Shown: positions 33,457 through 45,058 of the stretch, piece by piece
Layout of the letters: each line of letters opens with the position of its first letter
Position numbering within the stretch: position 1 is the first letter of the stretch
NCBI GenBank assembly: GCA_029532625.1
Contig: JARFXM010000010.1
Coordinates: 1 to 64,000 of the forward strand
DNA: 64,000 nucleotides
Direction: 5' to 3'
Origin: Lomentospora prolificans
Taxonomy: Eukaryota; Ascomycota; Sordariomycetes; Microascales; Microascaceae
The notes under the pieces: model-generated
Seen by the model: only the letters and a program-made list of their open reading frames with translations
Databases searched by the model: none
What the model was told of the DNA's origin: nothing
Position numbers and translations under genes: made by a program

Positions 33457-34701
33457 CTATGAAGCTACCCATGTAACCTGGAACGAGACATCTTTAGGAG
33501 TGGTATATACTATGCCTTGGGCGGTACCACTTGGAGCCTCGGTAGCGTAAAATGTAGATGATTCACCAAAAGTCAAGTAAGTGCCGTCAAACCCAAATGA
33601 AGAAGCCGTAGAGACAGAAGATGCGCAGCTCAAGGCATCTTCAAGGACTGCGCATTTCCCTTTGCTCGTAGCCAGCGTAAATGTGGAGCCATCTGAGTTG
33701 GGCGTCGCGGTGTAGGTAGCAGGCGTCCCGCCTGCCCTATACCACGTACCGCCGCTGATTAGAAACCCGTCAGAGGCGCCTCCAGTGTAGACATAGAAGC
33801 GGCCTTTACCAGACAGGGCTCCCGCCTCACCGGTGGGCAGTGGGGCTGCCGTAGTACTGCTGGTGGGGTTTTCGGGTACGGTCGAAGAATACTTTGGGAG
33901 GTACTTGATACCCGTAGCAGGGCAGGTAGATGGAGATCCAACGGGATCGACGGCGAAATATTTACCGGACTGAATCGAACCCTGGACATTGAAGTGGTAC
34001 CACAACTCATTGAGCTCGCCGTTATTGCAATTAATAATCACGTCGTGGCCATGATGAGCTCTAAGGGCTGCCTGGATTTCGGCAAGGGTGTAGGTGTTGG
34101 TCTCGGAGGGCACGATGCCAGCTTCGGCAAGCCAAGCATACGAAGGGAGAGTTTTAAACAGTTTAACCGTGCGCTTGAAATAGTCGACGGCCTCCTGCCC
34201 CGGTTGGTAGTTGGGGTAACAGGAGGGCTCAAGCGGGCTCATGCAGGTGCCATGCTTGTCAAACTCATGTTCCCAGAAACTCTCATCATCACCAGAGTAA
34301 TCCTTCCAGTAGGTCTGCATGTAGCCGAGTGTGCAGGGCGCGCTGGCGTTTAGCATGGCAGTGAGGTTCCTGTACTGCCTGCTTTCGTCACAGTACTGTT
34401 CCCAAGAGCCATCACATTTGTCGGGCCTAATATACCAGTCAGCCGTGCTCGTGGAAAATGCGATTCGGAAAACATACCAAAGTCCGTGGATAGTCCATGA
34501 GTCTTCCGGGCCTGTTGAAGGGTCGGTATCCCAAAACTGGGTAAGCAGGATTTGGCCTCCCGGGTAGTTGAAGCAGCAAGTGTCCTCGAAGGCAGTGGTG
34601 TTCTGGCAGCTTAGGGGACTGTCAGTAGGGCAAGCCTGCGACGTCAGCTTGGCCAGTGCTGGGCTAGCCAGGGCTGCAAAGAAAAGACTGTAGAGCTGCA
34701 T
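33457..34701 (-). CDS. Secreted RNase T2
   Basis: The frame is open over the full span, but a 51-nt in-frame intron (34427-34477) is evident on the minus strand: GTATGT, GCTGAC branch and TTAG. Removing it restores WTIHGLWPDKCDGS, so the mature gene is 397 residues. A signal peptide covers about 1-17. Both active-site motifs are present: WTIHGLW (69-75) and FWEHEFDKHGTC. Many cysteines sit in family positions. After the catalytic domain come a Ser/Thr/Pro linker (SSTVPENPTSSTTAAPLP) and a C-terminal beta-rich extension (GRFYVYTGGASDGFLISGGTW) found in fungal RNase T2. It degrades RNA outside the cell or in vacuoles. Confidence 0.93.
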   Translation of the reverse strand: MQLYSLFFAALASPALAKLTSQACPTDSPLSCQNTTAFEDTCCFNYPGGQILLTQFWDTDPSTGPEDSWTIHGLWYVFRIAFSTSTADWYIRPDKCDGSWEQYCDESRQYRNLTAMLNASAPCTLGYMQTYWKDYSGDDESFWEHEFDKHGTCMSPLEPSCYPNYQPGQEAVDYFKRTVKLFKTLPSYAWLAEAGIVPSETNTYTLAEIQAALRAHHGHDVIINCNNGELNELWYHFNVQGSIQSGKYFAVDPVGSPSTCPATGIKYLPKYSSTVPENPTSSTTAAPLPTGEAGALSGKGRFYVYTGGASDGFLISGGTWYRAGGTPATYTATPNSDGSTFTLATSKGKCAVLEDALSCASSVSTASSFGFDGTYLTFGESSTFYATEAPSGTAQGIVYTTPKDVSFQVTWVAS

Positions 34702-36209
34702 TTGTATTTAACGATGTTATCCAGAACTTTTGCTGTCCGCGTAGAAGGATGCCCACGAGTCAAATAGATTGCGGAATTGACATCTCTTAAATAGCCAAGC
34801 TCAAATTATCTATTAAGTATGTTAAAGCCGAGTTGACAAACGGTCCACGTTAATCTCAGTTTAGCACCAACAGTTTCTACTTTTGATGGATCTCAAACCC
34901 AGAGCGTTCACCGACGGCGGAACAAGTAGGAAACACGTGGTGTTGACATACCTCGATGTGCTACCCTCATTAGTTGCATCTTCCAACCACGGCCCCACCA
35001 GCACCCCGGCGCCGGATCGAGCGGCATACTGGTGATCGACCACGCCTATGAACGTGGAAGGCCGACCCACGTGAGCTGGAAAATGTACTCACCTCAAATT
35101 GCCAATTTTATTTTCGCACCAAGAGTTGAGGTTCTGCGAATTGTATCAAGGCGAGTTATGATCGATGGCTACCGAGAAATTCTTCTCGATAGTCGCTGTT
35201 TGTCGGACGACATCAATTCAATCTTATGGAAGCTCAACCTGCTAGTATTGCTTGTCATCTGCCCTGTCGAGATAGCTCTATAGGTAATATGACATCGTCC
35301 CTGGATTGGCAGTATGGTGATAGAAGAGTTGCCTGCGGGAAATAAGACACATCGACAACGGCTGGGTATGTTCGTGGCGCCTACTGCGTAAGAGGTTGTT
35401 TGTAGTATATAGACATGGAAACTATTTTTCCAAGTCCGCGCTTCCTGCACATGAATTTGGCAGTAAAACTATAATGCATGGACTGTGTAGAACCGGGATG
35501 GTCGAGCTCCATGCGCCCATGCCTCTCAGGCATGGCGGGGAAAAGATAACACTAACTAGACGGTGACCTCCTTTCCATCCAGACTTGTAGGAAGAAAAGA
35601 CTCATCCTTATTATATGTCTCGAATTGATCATTCTTCCAGCGTTGTCTGGAGCAAATTTGGCTTGGCATATGCGCTTTGAGAAGTGCGTCATTGCGGCCC
35701 GCTCTCCGCCCCTGGTAGAATATCGGGAAAAGCTCGACAAAATAAGCGTTGCCCTTGCCACCTCGCCATGCATGCGAGTCCGTTCGGGGCACGCCGCTTA
35801 GAACCCGAACATGTCATTGGATGCTATTAACATTATTAATGCATGTTCTTTGTTGGTCCGGTTTATTATCGGATGTTCTTCGTCATTTGTGCCAGTATTT
35901 CTCCGACCCACGCAAGCCGCGCCGATAATTGGGTTACCGTTAGATGAGTTTCACCAATAAAAGACAAGCATCGCCTTGGAATATTCCTGAGCATATGAAC
36001 AGCGATGGGTTGGGAAGTTGGCCCGCATTCCCGGCTTCACGCATTTGCGCGCTTCGCCTCGTCCTCCGGGTCATCAAACAGTCCGTTTTTCTGTATTAGG
36101 AGGGTGCCATTGTGATAGAGGCACGGGAAAATCGTGGTATAACTACGGGTAAGATTCACGAGGATGACTTGCTTTGAAATCGGAGGGCTTGACACCCCAG
36201 AACGGGAGA
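34702..36209. other. Gene-free region
   Basis: 1.5 kb upstream of both the RNase T2 gene and the small gene at 36322. The short frames seen (35032-35283, 35552-35792) lack motifs. Nothing else was recognised. Confidence 0.5.
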
Positions 36210-36218
36210 TATAAAAAG
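36210..36218 (+). promoter_or_regulatory. TATA box
   Basis: TATAAAAAG lies 112 bp before the ATG of the small gene at 36322. It is followed by a pyrimidine-containing leader, ATTTCCCTTCTATCAAAAC, and a good start context CACCATGG. Confidence 0.6.
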
Positions 36219-36321
36219 ACGCCGCCTGCCGTGATCTTCCTTAAGTTAATTGTGATGTTCGATATCTAAAACATATAATATTTCCCTTCTATCAAAACAA
36301 ATCACTCTATCTCTCTTCACC

Positions 36322-36679
36322 ATGGCATCTCGTTATCCCATCCCTAATATCTACGCAGCCCAGTCCGCTGAAAAGACAGCGAATCCTGGGACAACTTCGC
36401 GTACTTCGCGAAGGGGACTATTCCTACCCTCCATACTTTCAAGTGTCCCTCGCATTGGAGGGTCCCTTTCTCGAGAAGATAAATCTGAGTTTTCTGCCGA
36501 CGACAAGACGGTTCGCGAGTCCTATGAGTCATCCGATACACTGGATAAGCTGAAGCATGAGGCTCAATCGCATACCGCTTCAAAGAAAGCCACTACGGTA
36601 CGACTGTCATCACACAAATCTTGTTGTCATAGGGAATTCTAACTCTCTCTATCAGGGTCACCAACTGTGTCGGAAATGA
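36322..36679 (+). CDS. Small protein of unknown function
   Basis: Predicted two exons, 36322-36597 and 36656-36679, 99 residues. The 58-nt intron has GTACGA and ATCAG ends. The promoter has a TATA box and the ATG context is strong, which supports a real and possibly highly expressed gene. The protein is hydrophilic: an N-terminal MASRYPIPNIYAAQSAEKTA, a basic stretch TSRTSRRG, then Ser-, Asp- and Lys-rich sequence ending GHQLCRK. It has no signal peptide or membrane segment. I do not recognise a family; stress-induced small proteins have similar composition. Confidence 0.55.
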
Positions 36680-39004
36680 TGATATAATGGGAACAGGCGC
36701 ATCGAATCCTAAGGCTATACCTACCCCTCCGCAGTCTTTACAGGTGCTGAAGGTCGGAGCGGGTAGCACATGTTGGTCAACTGGTCAATTAGTTCGTTTT
36801 GCATCATGTCGAGGACCTACAAGTATGGCGAGGCCTTGTCAATTCGATTACTAGAGCCTTGCATTTTGTCCTCTGCAGCATTCCGGTTCATGTGAGCGTT
36901 AGGCACGGCCAGTCCCACCATATGTTTGATAGTAATAGAACCACTGGAGCCAGATAATATAACGCCCAAGTTATCAGTGTTAATAATAACGCCCATTTCT
37001 GCAAAGAAGGTCGAGAGGATGAGATATGTTAGTGGGAGGCGCGTTTACCCTTCTTCATGTCCATTGTACTAGCTGAGAATTATGATATTACCAATCCGTT
37101 CGGGGATGCGCATGTGGTCCGGTAGAGAACAGCTTTCTCGACTGACGAAACGTTACCTTTGGAGTAGACTCAATAGGGTTGCAGTGCGAATGCATTCATT
37201 TGTAGAATGCAACCTATTTTATTCGCAATTCTTCTCACAGACTCGATGCCTGTTGTACTTAGCCCTTCCGCCACGCGTCTTGGCGCTTAGACAACGCTTC
37301 ATGCCTCTTTTGTGCTCCCCTCTAGGCCTGCCAGCACAGCTTCATCCATACCTGAGATAATCATCTCGAACGTCTCAATAACTATAGCATACTCATAATA
37401 GCCACACCTCGCAATCGGCTCCGTTTTAGTCAAATCTAATCAACCATCGGTAAGCACATCATCAGCGATGCGAACCCGACTACCCGTCCAATGATGACGT
37501 CTCCACCGTACCCATAGGGGAATTTCCAGAGAGGCAAAGTGTGCTATGATAAACAAATTCGAAACAAATGGGAGAATCGGCCGCCATGGAGACGGAATTG
37601 TCGGAGTCTCAAGGCAGCCTTGATGAAAACCGTACCGGACACGCTCAGCAGTTATATTTAGCTGTGCCCGCAGTTTCCAGGTCCCAAGACTCCAGCAAAA
37701 TTTGCCCGTCTGTTCGGCGTTCACGACGGTATCTTTTGCGCTTGTTGGTAGAAGTCCTGTCGGTGTTGAACATGACGTAGGGAGGAACAAATGTGAGGTT
37801 GTTGAATTGTGAATATGGTGCTATATTATGCGTCGCACCGTCGGGGTTCGTTGTTGAGATCCACCTGATAGCCCGAGGGACCACGCACGCCTTGAAGGGA
37901 TCGTGAGGGAGGCCATGAGCAGTTTTACCGGGCTCGTAGAACATAGTGAGGGGGATTCTGGCTTCTCTTGTATCAAAATAAGGATAATACTAGTAATCTC
38001 AGAGACCAGGCTGGGATGCAAAGACTGACTGGTTTTGCGGGGCTGCGTTTGGAATTTCGAAATGTGTTTACAATTAGTTACAAAAAGCCTCCTGAAGGAG
38101 GGAGGGTGGAGAAACTGGGACAGAGACAAAAGGCACTTGTACCTATCAAAGATGTAATACTTCGTATATTATATTCTGGGACTGAGCGATCCTCGCTGGC
38201 TTGCTATTCTATAAATGGGAAAGCGTGATTGTGGAGCCCGGCAAGTCTCATGGATCTCGGGGAGTGCGCCGGGGTGGAACCGATCTCCCGTGCCCGGTGC
38301 CTAGTTCCCCTCTTCTATATACACCTATTCAGGGATCAGACTTGTTAGCCTACAACAAGAAAATACAAGTCTAAGCCAATTTAGGAAGGAGTAAAGATAC
38401 TTATTGAAACACTATATTTACATATAAAAGAAGGTACTAGTACTCTTACTATTAAGGTCAAGTACCAGTTGCAGCCTTCTCACCATCGAGTGCAATAGAT
38501 GCCTAAGGAATCCAGTCGTTGTATGTTTTACTACCAATATTGTTAGAGGACTTGAGGATCCGAACGCGAAGTCATTCATCATAAGTAAGCTGCTTCTTAT
38601 AGGTCCTTTATAGTAGCTGCGGCTCAGTGTCATCGTCTATCAGGTTTAGGAGGAATCTAATAGTGTTTATCTGCCTTTGCTATAGGGCTAGGCAGGTGAA
38701 AATGGCCTCGATATCTATTATAGCCGTCTATCGTTCTATCGTGGGTGACTATGATCTCGTAGAAGTCATCAGTGAAGAAGGCTTTAAAAGCCCGAGGCTG
38801 AGAAACGCGACATCTGTGGTTTGTTTTGGTAGAAGTATCTTACTATATAAAATAGTATGTGGAGGTACCTTGCAGGGGCCCCCTGTAAGACACGCTTGAA
38901 GTTTCGCGCTAACAAGTCTAATCCCTCTGGGAGATATAATACAGGCTCTGTCACGATTTGGGATCTTTAACGTCCTAGAATCTCAAATACTGCTTTGTTT
39001 CCTA
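36680..39004. other. Gene-poor region with an unidentified relic
   Basis: On the minus strand, about 37010 down to 36830, a frame reads FAEMGVIINTDNLG, then GSITIKHMVGLAVPNAHMNR and KASPYL before a stop. It is preceded by a TTTGCAG acceptor-like site. This looks like protein sequence but I do not recognise it, and upstream frames are interrupted. The rest (37100-39000) holds overlapping short frames and AT-rich DNA at 38340-38660 without a supportable gene. Confidence 0.4.
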
Positions 39005-39650
39005 TCTCATATGTATTGTAGGCGTTTGATCGCTTGAACCACCTCCTGCTTCACGCTGCGAATAAATACCTCGTCGGAAGGATATTATTGCCCGCAAGCG
39101 AAGCAAAGTCTTGCAAAACGTGCACCCCTCTCCGGTCGCATTCGTCGTAGAAGGAATCATGTTCGTAAATACTACCTCCCCAAACACGGACCATATGGGT
39201 ATGCCGTTGCGTAAGGTAAATGGATGACCCTTCATCGAGGGGCTCTTGGGTCAGTTCTATCTGCTGAAGTCTGCGACTTAGAGTCGAGAATTTCGTTGGC
39301 TGATGACCGCACTGTAGCCTTGAGCTGATCGAGCGGCTGCTCGCCATGCGCGTGGGGATACCTACCAGTGGAGGAATTAGGACACCTGAGAATCGCTTTT
39401 CCGTTGAGTTTTACAGATGCAACGTATCTAATCCCTCAAATGCGAGGTCCGCGCGTTCGCCCTGAGGCGCGGTAATACGTAGTCAAACGTGGCAGCATAG
39501 ATACATGTTTTTCCGTGAATCCATTGCAGACCTGCTTCGTTCTGGCCTACAAAGGGATCTGGGATAAAATTGGCCGCTAATAAACCAAGTTGGATGCTGC
39601 AATCCAGTTTTCATCAGCCGGAGATCCCTTTGCCAGCCACCAGAGGAGGA
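39005..39650 (-). pseudogene. Broken GH2 beta-mannosidase
   Basis: In shifting minus-strand frames the pieces follow the order of a fungal beta-mannosidase. First comes WIAASNLVY then ANFIPDPFVGQNEAGLQW and IYAATFDYVL; next ADLAFEGLDTL and LNGKAILRC; then IELTQEPLDEG, and finally HMVRVWGGSIYEHDSFYDECDRRGV with VKQEVVQAIKRL. Frame changes and stops interrupt it. The stretch expected between the EPL and MVRVWGG motifs is mostly deleted, and everything after the first barrel strands, including the catalytic acids, is missing. The active enzyme removes mannose from mannooligosaccharides. Confidence 0.75.
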
Positions 39651-41051
39651 ATATCATGCGACGCGTGCAGCGTTTTCACACTTACTTGGTCGGAATCTAA
39701 GTACGACCAGCGAGATCGGGATCGGCGCTATCTCGCCTGCTCCGGTCTGACAGGAATCGCTTGCATACCATACCAACGCGTTTAGTACCGCTCTGTGGGA
39801 CATATAAGTGGATGGGAGGCAGACTTCGTTGCGCGATTCACGCAACGTAATAATACAAGACTGAGCTGCTTCGTCTGGCTTGTGCCCGAGCACCATCATT
39901 GGCGGTGGTGATGGCTTCCCCGCTCGAGCATCAACGTTCCAATGCAGCTCCAAGAGTGAGGAGGTGACCCGCTAACTAAACGATTTATAGATAGAGCCAT
40001 AAGCATGGACTCGCGATAATTGGTGATGATGATCCGTGATGCACTGGTTGCCCATTCCCAGCGAACGGTTTAAATGCGACGACATTGCCAAGCGCGTGCC
40101 GCGTTAAGTTGACTAGCTTTGCTAGGAATTCTAGTATATCTCCGAATACGGGTAGTGGCGTGATCTATTTTCGACCTCCGAGTGCGAAATCGCGGTATGC
40201 AAAGCTGTCCTCCAGTTGCCCGCCATGTTGGACAAGAACTACGTGCCCAGCAGCCTGTTTCGGGCGGAGGAATCGACCCTCTGAATGTGTCTCACCGCAT
40301 CAAGCAGCCTGCCGTTGGTAAGAGGTCTAAGATAAACTAGTCTGGTTGGAATAGATAACACCCGCCCTACTAGAAGCTTTTTACGTGTCACGGTGATGCC
40401 TCGTATTAAAAAAGAGCCTACTGGGTGCTGCGAGCGAGCTTCTCGCAATTTTCACCGAACCAGGGCGACCGTTCGACAAAAGTTCCGTCCTTCGAGCTAC
40501 CTTTTCCCCAGTTCAGCTTTCTAACAATTTTAAGTGCAAAGTATTACCCATTATATTAATGATTGCCCTCTCGTCCTACAAATTCCACGCGGGGACAGCT
40601 TCGACTTTGGGTCACTCGTGAGCCGGCAGACAGTTTTCCCTAGATCGATGACGTCAACGAGAGATAATCGAGCCAAGTCCTGACAGCCATGATCTCATCC
40701 ATCCGTCGCAAAATGCACGTCACTTGCAAGTGGTCTCGTCATTTGGCCATGCAGTGATGCGCAAAAAACTAGGAAACCAATTCTAGAACCAGGCAAAATG
40801 AAAATGATTAACCAGGAACTCCAATAGCATCGAGACTAAGGCCGGCTTGGCGGTTCAGTCCGGCTCATCGAGGCCTTTGTGCGAGTGTAAATCAGGCAAT
40901 GAACACGAAAAAACGCATATACCAAGGAAATATTTTCCCCTGGTATTGTAAAGTATAGAAGAACGAACGAGTCCTCCTGACCCTAGTCAAGGGCTGGCTG
41001 GTCAACTATTGCGAAGTTGTAAGCCGTAGCCTTGAGCCAAACCATTCGAGA
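39651..41051. other. Intergenic region upstream of the alpha-glucosidase
   Basis: 1.4 kb with no supportable gene. Short frames at 39654-39953 and 40085-40321 overlap each other on opposite strands and have no motifs. It contains the promoter of the GH31 gene. Confidence 0.5.
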
Positions 41052-43924
41052 ATGCTTCCAAAATCATCTCTCCTTCTGGGGGTGCTTCCTCTTGCAAGTA
41101 GTACGGCTCTAAGAGACGCGCCCGAAAATCCCGATCGCGGTCCAGAATGCCCAGGATACCGCGTGTCCAATTCGTCGACTAGTGCAACGGGTCTAATAGT
41201 CGAGTTAACACTGGCCGGCAATGCGTGCAATATCTATGGATTGGATATAGACAGACTAATCTTGGAGGCCACCTACGAAACAGGTAAGGCATTGCTGTTC
41301 TCGGCATTATTCGGGTCTAATATTGCTCAGAATCCCGACTGCACGTGAAGATCCAGGATGCTGCTACGACAGTCTACCAAGTTCCAGAATCAGTGCTGCC
41401 TCGTCCAGAGTCGGCCGGAATAGAAAAGAATGACTCTCTCTTACAGTTCGACTTCGATTCCGACCAGTTCTCGTTCAAGGTGACCCGCAAAGACACGAGT
41501 GAGGTCATCTTCGATACGTCTGGACACCCCCTCATCTTCGAGTCTCAGTATCTTAGACTTAGGACAGCGTTGCCTTCAGATCCAAATCTCTACGGGCTTG
41601 GAGCGCACACGGACCCTTTCCGGCTCAACACAACGGACTATGTGCGAACCTTGTGGAACGCGGACGCGTACAGAGTGCCAGAGGGCACAAACCTCTACAG
41701 CAGCCATCCCATTTATTTCGATCACAGGACTAGTGGCACCCACGGAGTCTTTTTGCTCAATTCAAACGGCATGGATGTGATTATTGACAAAGATAGCGAA
41801 GATAACCAGTACCTAGAGTACAATACGATCGGCGGCGTGTTCGATTTCTACTTTTTCGCCGGACCCGAGCCGGCAGACGTGTCGAGGCAATATGCACAAG
41901 TGTCGGGACTGCCGGCCATGGTGCCTTACTGGGGTTTTGGGCTACAACAGTGTAGATGGGGATATCAGGATATTTACGAGGTAGCCGAAGTCGTCACAAA
42001 TTATAGCCGCGCAGGCATTCCTCTTGAAACCATGTATATCGATATCGACTACATGGACCGCCGTAGGTTCACACCTTTTGCGAAATTCGATAGCTTGGCA
42101 TCTAATTCTACGATAGGCCGCGTATTTACCGTTGATCCTGAGCGATTTCCCCTGCCACTGATTCGAGAGCTCGTCTCATATCTTCACTCTCGCGGCCAAA
42201 GGTTTATCCTGATGGTAGATCCTGCTGTTGCGTATACAGATTACCCGCCATTTGAGCGTGGAGTCGAAGACAATGTCTTTCTGCAAGACTCCGACGGCTC
42301 TGTCTGGCGGGGAGTTGTGTGGCCCGGAGTCACAGCTTTCCCAGATTGGTTTGCCGAAAATACCACGCAATACTGGAACAACGAGTTCGAGCTTTTTTTC
42401 AATCCCGAGACTGGAGTGGACATTGATGGTCTATGGATCGACATGAATGAAGCAGCAAACCCATTTTGCGACTTTCCCTGTGACGACCCAGAGACTGCGG
42501 CCATCGGATATCCTCCAGAGGCGCCTCAAGTACGTCAGCCGCCAAGGACGATTGAAGGATTTTCATGTGCTTTCCAGCCTAACGGGACTCGGTGTGAGGA
42601 GTTTGTCGACGACGCGAGTGTATCTACCCAAGGATTACCGGTTCGCCGACGTGAATTTCAGCCGGATGCCTCCAAGGGGCCTATCGACGCTCAAAAGATG
42701 GGGCTCCCGGATCGTGACTTACTCTTCCCTGACTACGCAATCCATAATAAAGCACCCAACAATGTCTCGTGGGAGACCAACAATGGTAGCATCTCCAACC
42801 ATACAATCAACACCGATGTCATTCACGAAAATGGGCTCGCGGAGTACGACACTCACAATCTGTACGGCCTCATGATGGCAACGGCGTCTCGAGATGCGAT
42901 GCTTAATCGACGACCAGGCTTGCGCCCATTGATCGTTACGCGCTCTACCTTCACAGGTGCAGGTAATAAAACGGGACATTGGCTCGGCGATAACGAGTCT
43001 ACCTGGGACAAGTACCGAGCGAGCATCCGGACGATGATTGCGGCGGCAGCCATGTATCAAATCCCGTTTGTGGGCTCCGACGTCTGCGGATTTGAGAAAA
43101 ACACCACCGAAACGCTGTGCGCTCGCTGGGCCGCGTTGGGTGCGTTTTCCCCGTTTTACCGCAATCACAATGCCTTCACCCCATTGATATCTCAGGAATT
43201 CTATCGATGGGAGACGGTTGCCCAAAGTGCTAAAAGCGCTATTGATATCCGTTATCGCCTTCTAGACTACATCTATACAGCACTACACAGGCAAACCGTA
43301 GACGGAACGCCGCTCATAAACCCCATGTTCTTTCTGTATCCTTCCGACCCAGAAACCTTCGGCCTAGAGCTTCAGTATTTTTACGGGCCCAGTCTTCTTG
43401 TCGCGCCTGTGACAGAAGAAAACTCCACTTCGGTCGATGTTTATTTTCCCAACGATGTCTTTTACGATTGGTACACCCATGAGGCGATCAATAGCAGTGG
43501 CGAATCTCGTAATCTCTCCGCAGCCTTTACCGAGATCCCCCTCTTCATCCGGGGTGGTGCCATCATCCCCATGCGGATGAAGTCCGGCATGACGACGAAT
43601 GAAGTGCGAGCCCAGGATTTTGAGCTCGTGATCGCCTTAGATCGCGAGGGTAACGCTGAGGGCCATCTCTATCTGGATGATGGAGAGAGTCTTGTGCAGG
43701 AGCAGACCTCGGAAATCTTATTCACATTCAAGAATAGAACTCTGAGCTCGGCTGGGACGTACGACTTTGCCACGTCTGCGAAGTTGAGGCGCATCACGAT
43801 CCTCGGACTCACTCAGGATTCTGGATCTACAGAAGACGACAGTGCTGTCAGCAACAGTGTTGAAATTGAGGTCGATGAGCCGCTCCACCGGACGAGCGGG
43901 ATCATAGTTCGGGCTATTACCTAG
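41052..43924 (+). CDS. Secreted GH31 alpha-glucosidase
   Basis: Predicted two exons, 41052-41283 and 41331-43924, 941 residues. The 47-nt intron has GTAAGG and GCTCAG ends, and the splice gives YETESRLHVKIQDA. A signal peptide is likely at about 1-18. The N-terminal beta-sandwich is followed by the barrel. The nucleophile Asp (about 448) is in LWIDMNEAANPF. The acid/base Asp (about 631) is in GHWLGDNESTW. VGSDVCGFEKN and FSPFYRNHN are further family signatures. Many N-glycosylation sequons fit an extracellular protein. It releases glucose from maltose, maltooligosaccharides or starch. A broken beta-mannosidase lies just upstream, so this end once carried two glycosidase genes. Confidence 0.95.
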
Positions 43925-44379
43925 GATGGCAAACTCCCAATAAATACTGACTGGTATTCCAAATTTGCAAATAGAGCAAGAATGGGCTTGAGATTTGGTC
44001 CATAAATAATAACCCCAAATCGTAAAACATCGTCTTCTCTGCTCCCCCGGCATCGATCCATTCCGTGCTCCTTGCAAACCGCGTATTGTAAATTAGCCCT
44101 ACTCTCCCATCTTCCACAGCATCTCGGGCCGAAATTATTTTGTTTTTTTTTTTTTTGGGGGGGGGGGGGGGGGAGGGATGTAGGGTGACTTGTTTTCTCA
44201 TCGCCGATCCTCTACAACCCTGTTTCGCCAGGGCAGCTACTACTTATGTTCTGGAGACACATATGACGAGACACAGGCGCCTGTTACAAAGTCCCCTAAC
44301 CCGTACTCTGGAGCCCGGGGCCCGGGGTAACCCAAGGCCCTTGTTTTCAACCCGGAACCCGGGCATCGCCAACGCATCC
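43925..44379. other. Intergenic spacer with homopolymer junction
   Basis: Non-coding. It includes T14 directly followed by G17 at 44143-44173, then GC-rich words such as GAGCCCGGGGCCCGGGG near 44311. Confidence 0.7.
44143..44173. repeat. T14-G17 homopolymer junction
   Basis: Fourteen T residues are followed without interruption by seventeen G residues. The G run could form a quadruplex or be a sequencing or assembly artefact. Confidence 0.8.
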
Positions 44380-45058
44380 CCCGTTATCATCGTGCAGATC
44401 CAGCTCGTTCAATCTAAGCCACACGCCGAAGCCACTTCAACGCGTCATCGCCGAGAGGGTTGAGTTGCGCAGTCATTGCACCCATATTTCCTACGGGCAT
44501 CCAGGGGCCCAATGATTTCGACTCATACATATCCGTCAATGCCAAATCGTTCCGCTCTGATCTCATTTTGCTGGCATTGCTGGACGAGGTTGGGCATCGC
44601 TGGCCGGCGATCGATGTGGATAAAGGGTTTCTGATGAGACTTTCCGGCGGAGACCAGTTTGCGCATCGGTTCCTCTATCTTCACCCCGATCGACTGGCGG
44701 CAGTTAGCGTTGGTGCACCGGGTACTTCTACGTTCTTGGAGGATGAACAAGAATGGACTAAGGGCATTGAAGATTTGGAAACTGTCTTGGACACCACGGT
44801 GGACATTGACCGCATCAAGGAAACTCCTATCCAGCTAGTAGTTGGGGAAAAGGACACGGTAACTCACGGAAACCCCGCGTTTTGGAAAGGTTAGAGGCGA
44901 CGCTCGACCAAGGCGCAATGGTGCCGAGGGAAGAGTACCGCCTTGACACTGCGAAAAGGTTACACAAATCGTGGCAGAAGGCGGGCGTCGAATCCGAGCT
45001 AGTCATCGTTTCCGGAGTTGGCCACGACAGCAACAGCAAGAGCATTCGTGAAGCATGA
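44380..45058 (+). pseudogene. Broken alpha/beta hydrolase
   Basis: Pieces of one hydrolase in order: GLSCAVIAPIFPTGIQGPND, then LLALLDEVGHRWPAIDVDKG, LSGGDQFAHRFLYLHPDRLA, VVGEKDTVTHGNPAFWKG and a stop. In another frame it continues LERLEATLDQGAMVPREEYR and VSGVGHDSNSKSIREA. The nucleophile elbow (RLSGGDQ for GxSGGG) and the final His are visible. The N-terminus is missing and at least one frameshift lies near 44880. An intron could explain the shift, but no good donor/acceptor pair was seen. Confidence 0.65.
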
